A stretch of 6,289 bases of DNA from Microbacterium sp. (lineage in GTDB: Bacteria > Actinomycetota > Actinomycetes > Actinomycetales > Microbacteriaceae), in the NCBI GenBank assembly GCA_003476465.1, contig DMUE01000012.1, forward strand, positions 9,605-15,893. Reading direction: 5' to 3'. The notes under the pieces were generated by a model that did no database searches, was not told the DNA's origin, and saw only the letters and a list, made by a program, of their open reading frames with translations. This document shows, in pieces, positions 5,160-6,289 of the stretch. The position numbers and the translations under genes are program-made. Every line of letters begins with the position of its first letter. Position 1 is the stretch's first letter.

Positions 5160-6289
5160 GTGAGCACGCAAAGGGTCTTTGTCGCGCGCCTGGCGGGGTG
5201 CGCCGTCTTCGACCCCGCGGGAGACCGACTCGGCCGGGTGCGCGACGTCGTCGTGGTGTATCGCAAGAGCGACCCGCCGCGGGTGGTGGGCCTGGTGGTC
5301 GAGATCCCCGGCCGTCGGCACGTGTTCGTCTCGATCGGTCGGGTCACCTCGATCGCCACCGGACAGGTCATCACGACGGGGCTGATCAACGTCCGCCGTT
5401 TCCAGCCCCGCGGCGGAGAGGTGCGCGTGCTCGCCGAGTTGCTCGGGCGCCGTGTGCGTCTGATCGACGGGTCGGGCGAAGCCGTCATCGAGGATGCCGC
5501 CATCGAGCGCAATCGCCTGGGCGAATGGGCGATCGGCCAGTTGTTCCTGCGCCGGCCGAAGACGAGCGCGAGCCCGTTCGCGAAAGGGCCCACGACGTTC
5601 GCGAACTGGTCCGACGTCCGCGAGGGTCAAGCGCCTGGCGAGTCGCAGTCCGTCGAACAGCTCGTCGCTTCGTACTCCGAGCTGCTTCCCGCCGACCTCG
5701 CCAACACGCTGCTCGACCTTCCTGACGCCCGCCTGATGGAGGTTGCCGGAGAGTTGCCGGACGACCGGCTTGCCGATGCGCTCGAAGAGATGCCCGAGGA
5801 CGACCAGGCGCACATCCTCGAGCAGCTCGGCGACGAGCGCGCCGCCGACATCCTCGACGCGATGGAACCGGATGACGCGGCGGACCTGCTCGCGCAGCTT
5901 CCCGAGGGTCGGTCCGAACAGTTGCTCGAGCTCATGGAACCGGACGAGGCCGACGACGTGCGTGCACTCCTGGCGTACGGGCCCGACACCGCGGGGGGTC
6001 TGATGACCCCCGAGCCGATCGTGCTGTCCGCTGACGCGACGGTGGCCGAAGCGCTCGCGCTCATCCGTCGCCACGAACTGCACCCCGCACTCGCCGCGGC
6101 GATCTTCGTCACCCTTCCGCCGTATGAGACCCCGACCGGACGACTGCTCGGCGTTGTGCACTTTCAGCGGATGCTGCGCTATCCCCCGCACGAACGCCTC
6201 GGCGCGATAATCGACGACTCGGTCGAACCCGTGCACGCGTCGGCCTCGGCCGCCGAGGTCGCGCGACTGCTGGCAAGCTACAACCTCGT
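5160..6289 (+). CDS. PRC-barrel/MgtE N-terminal/CBS domain protein (3' end outside window)
   Basis: The frame is open from GTG 5160 to the right edge; 376 codons are visible. Residues about 8-80 look like a PRC-barrel (ARLAGCAVFD, then DRLGRVRDVVV) and 88-131 like a second one (LLGRRVRLID, WAIGQLFL). From about 165 to 283 there is an acidic helical repeat region typical of the MgtE N-domain (LPDDRLADALEEMPEDD, MEPDDAADLLAQLP), ending in the family signature YGPDTAGGLMT (273-283). CBS-domain sequence follows (PEPIVLSADATVAEAL, GRLLGVVHF) and continues past the window. In MgtE channels the N and CBS domains sense Mg2+ and gate a membrane pore; the pore is not in the visible part. Actinobacteria have soluble PRC-MgtE_N-CBS homologues without a pore, and this is probably one (family recollection). 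It may be a Mg2+ sensor or regulator rather than a transporter. It diverges from the stress-protein gene. Confidence 0.88.
   Translation, partial: MSTQRVFVARLAGCAVFDPAGDRLGRVRDVVVVYRKSDPPRVVGLVVEIPGRRHVFVSIGRVTSIATGQVITTGLINVRRFQPRGGEVRVLAELLGRRVRLIDGSGEAVIEDAAIERNRLGEWAIGQLFLRRPKTSASPFAKGPTTFANWSDVREGQAPGESQSVEQLVASYSELLPADLANTLLDLPDARLMEVAGELPDDRLADALEEMPEDDQAHILEQLGDERAADILDAMEPDDAADLLAQLPEGRSEQLLELMEPDEADDVRALLAYGPDTAGGLMTPEPIVLSADATVAEALALIRRHELHPALAAAIFVTLPPYETPTGRLLGVVHFQRMLRYPPHERLGAIIDDSVEPVHASASAAEVARLLASYNL

Noticed and set aside
4487..5725. Plus-strand open frame across the stress-protein gene and the start of the MgtE-like gene
   Set aside because: It has shadow-like composition (Arg/Gly/Ala), no domain, and overlaps two supported genes and their shared promoter region.
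1..6289. Defence system, mobile element, CRISPR array or biosynthetic cluster
   Set aside because: All six genes belong to common chromosomal families with uniform composition. I saw no direct repeats, integrase, transposase or toxin-antitoxin pair.

Overview
The window is ordinary, densely coded chromosome of a high-GC Gram-positive bacterium, most likely an actinomycete of the Microbacteriaceae (Microbacterium-like). The evidence is the very high G+C, the strong G/C preference at third codon positions, frequent GTG starts, protein families typical of actinobacteria, and start sites with no Shine-Dalgarno sequence but a -10-like hexamer just upstream. The genus is an inference. There is no tRNA, rRNA, CRISPR array, insertion sequence, phage gene or other sign of mobile DNA.

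Layout from left to right: (1) 1-591 (+), the C-terminal end of a DEAD-box RNA helicase that begins outside the window; (2) 634-1503 (-), a complete PHP-domain phosphoesterase of the RNase AM/TrpH type, convergent with the helicase; (3) 1589-2614 (+), a membrane-anchored endonuclease/exonuclease/phosphatase (EEP) family protein, divergent from the PHP gene; (4) 2676-4148 (+), an M24B metallopeptidase of the aminopeptidase P family; (5) 4295-5101 (-), a two-helix membrane protein with a general-stress-protein-17M-like (YflT) N-terminal domain and a long proline-rich tail, convergent with the peptidase; (6) 5160-6289 (+), the first 376 codons of a PRC-barrel/MgtE-N/CBS protein that runs off the right end, divergent from gene 5.

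Genes 1 to 4 look like housekeeping RNA/nucleotide and peptide turnover functions that do not obviously form one pathway. Genes 5 and 6 share a 58-bp divergent promoter region and may be co-regulated; the pair may relate to magnesium or envelope stress, but this is inference. A hairpin at 4258-4289 separates the convergent genes 4 and 5.

The most interesting signal is regulatory. All five start codons inside the window have an xAnnnT hexamer (three are TAnnnT) ending 6 or 7 nt upstream and no properly spaced ribosome binding site, which is the arrangement expected of leaderless mRNAs. I found no convincing new biological system here.
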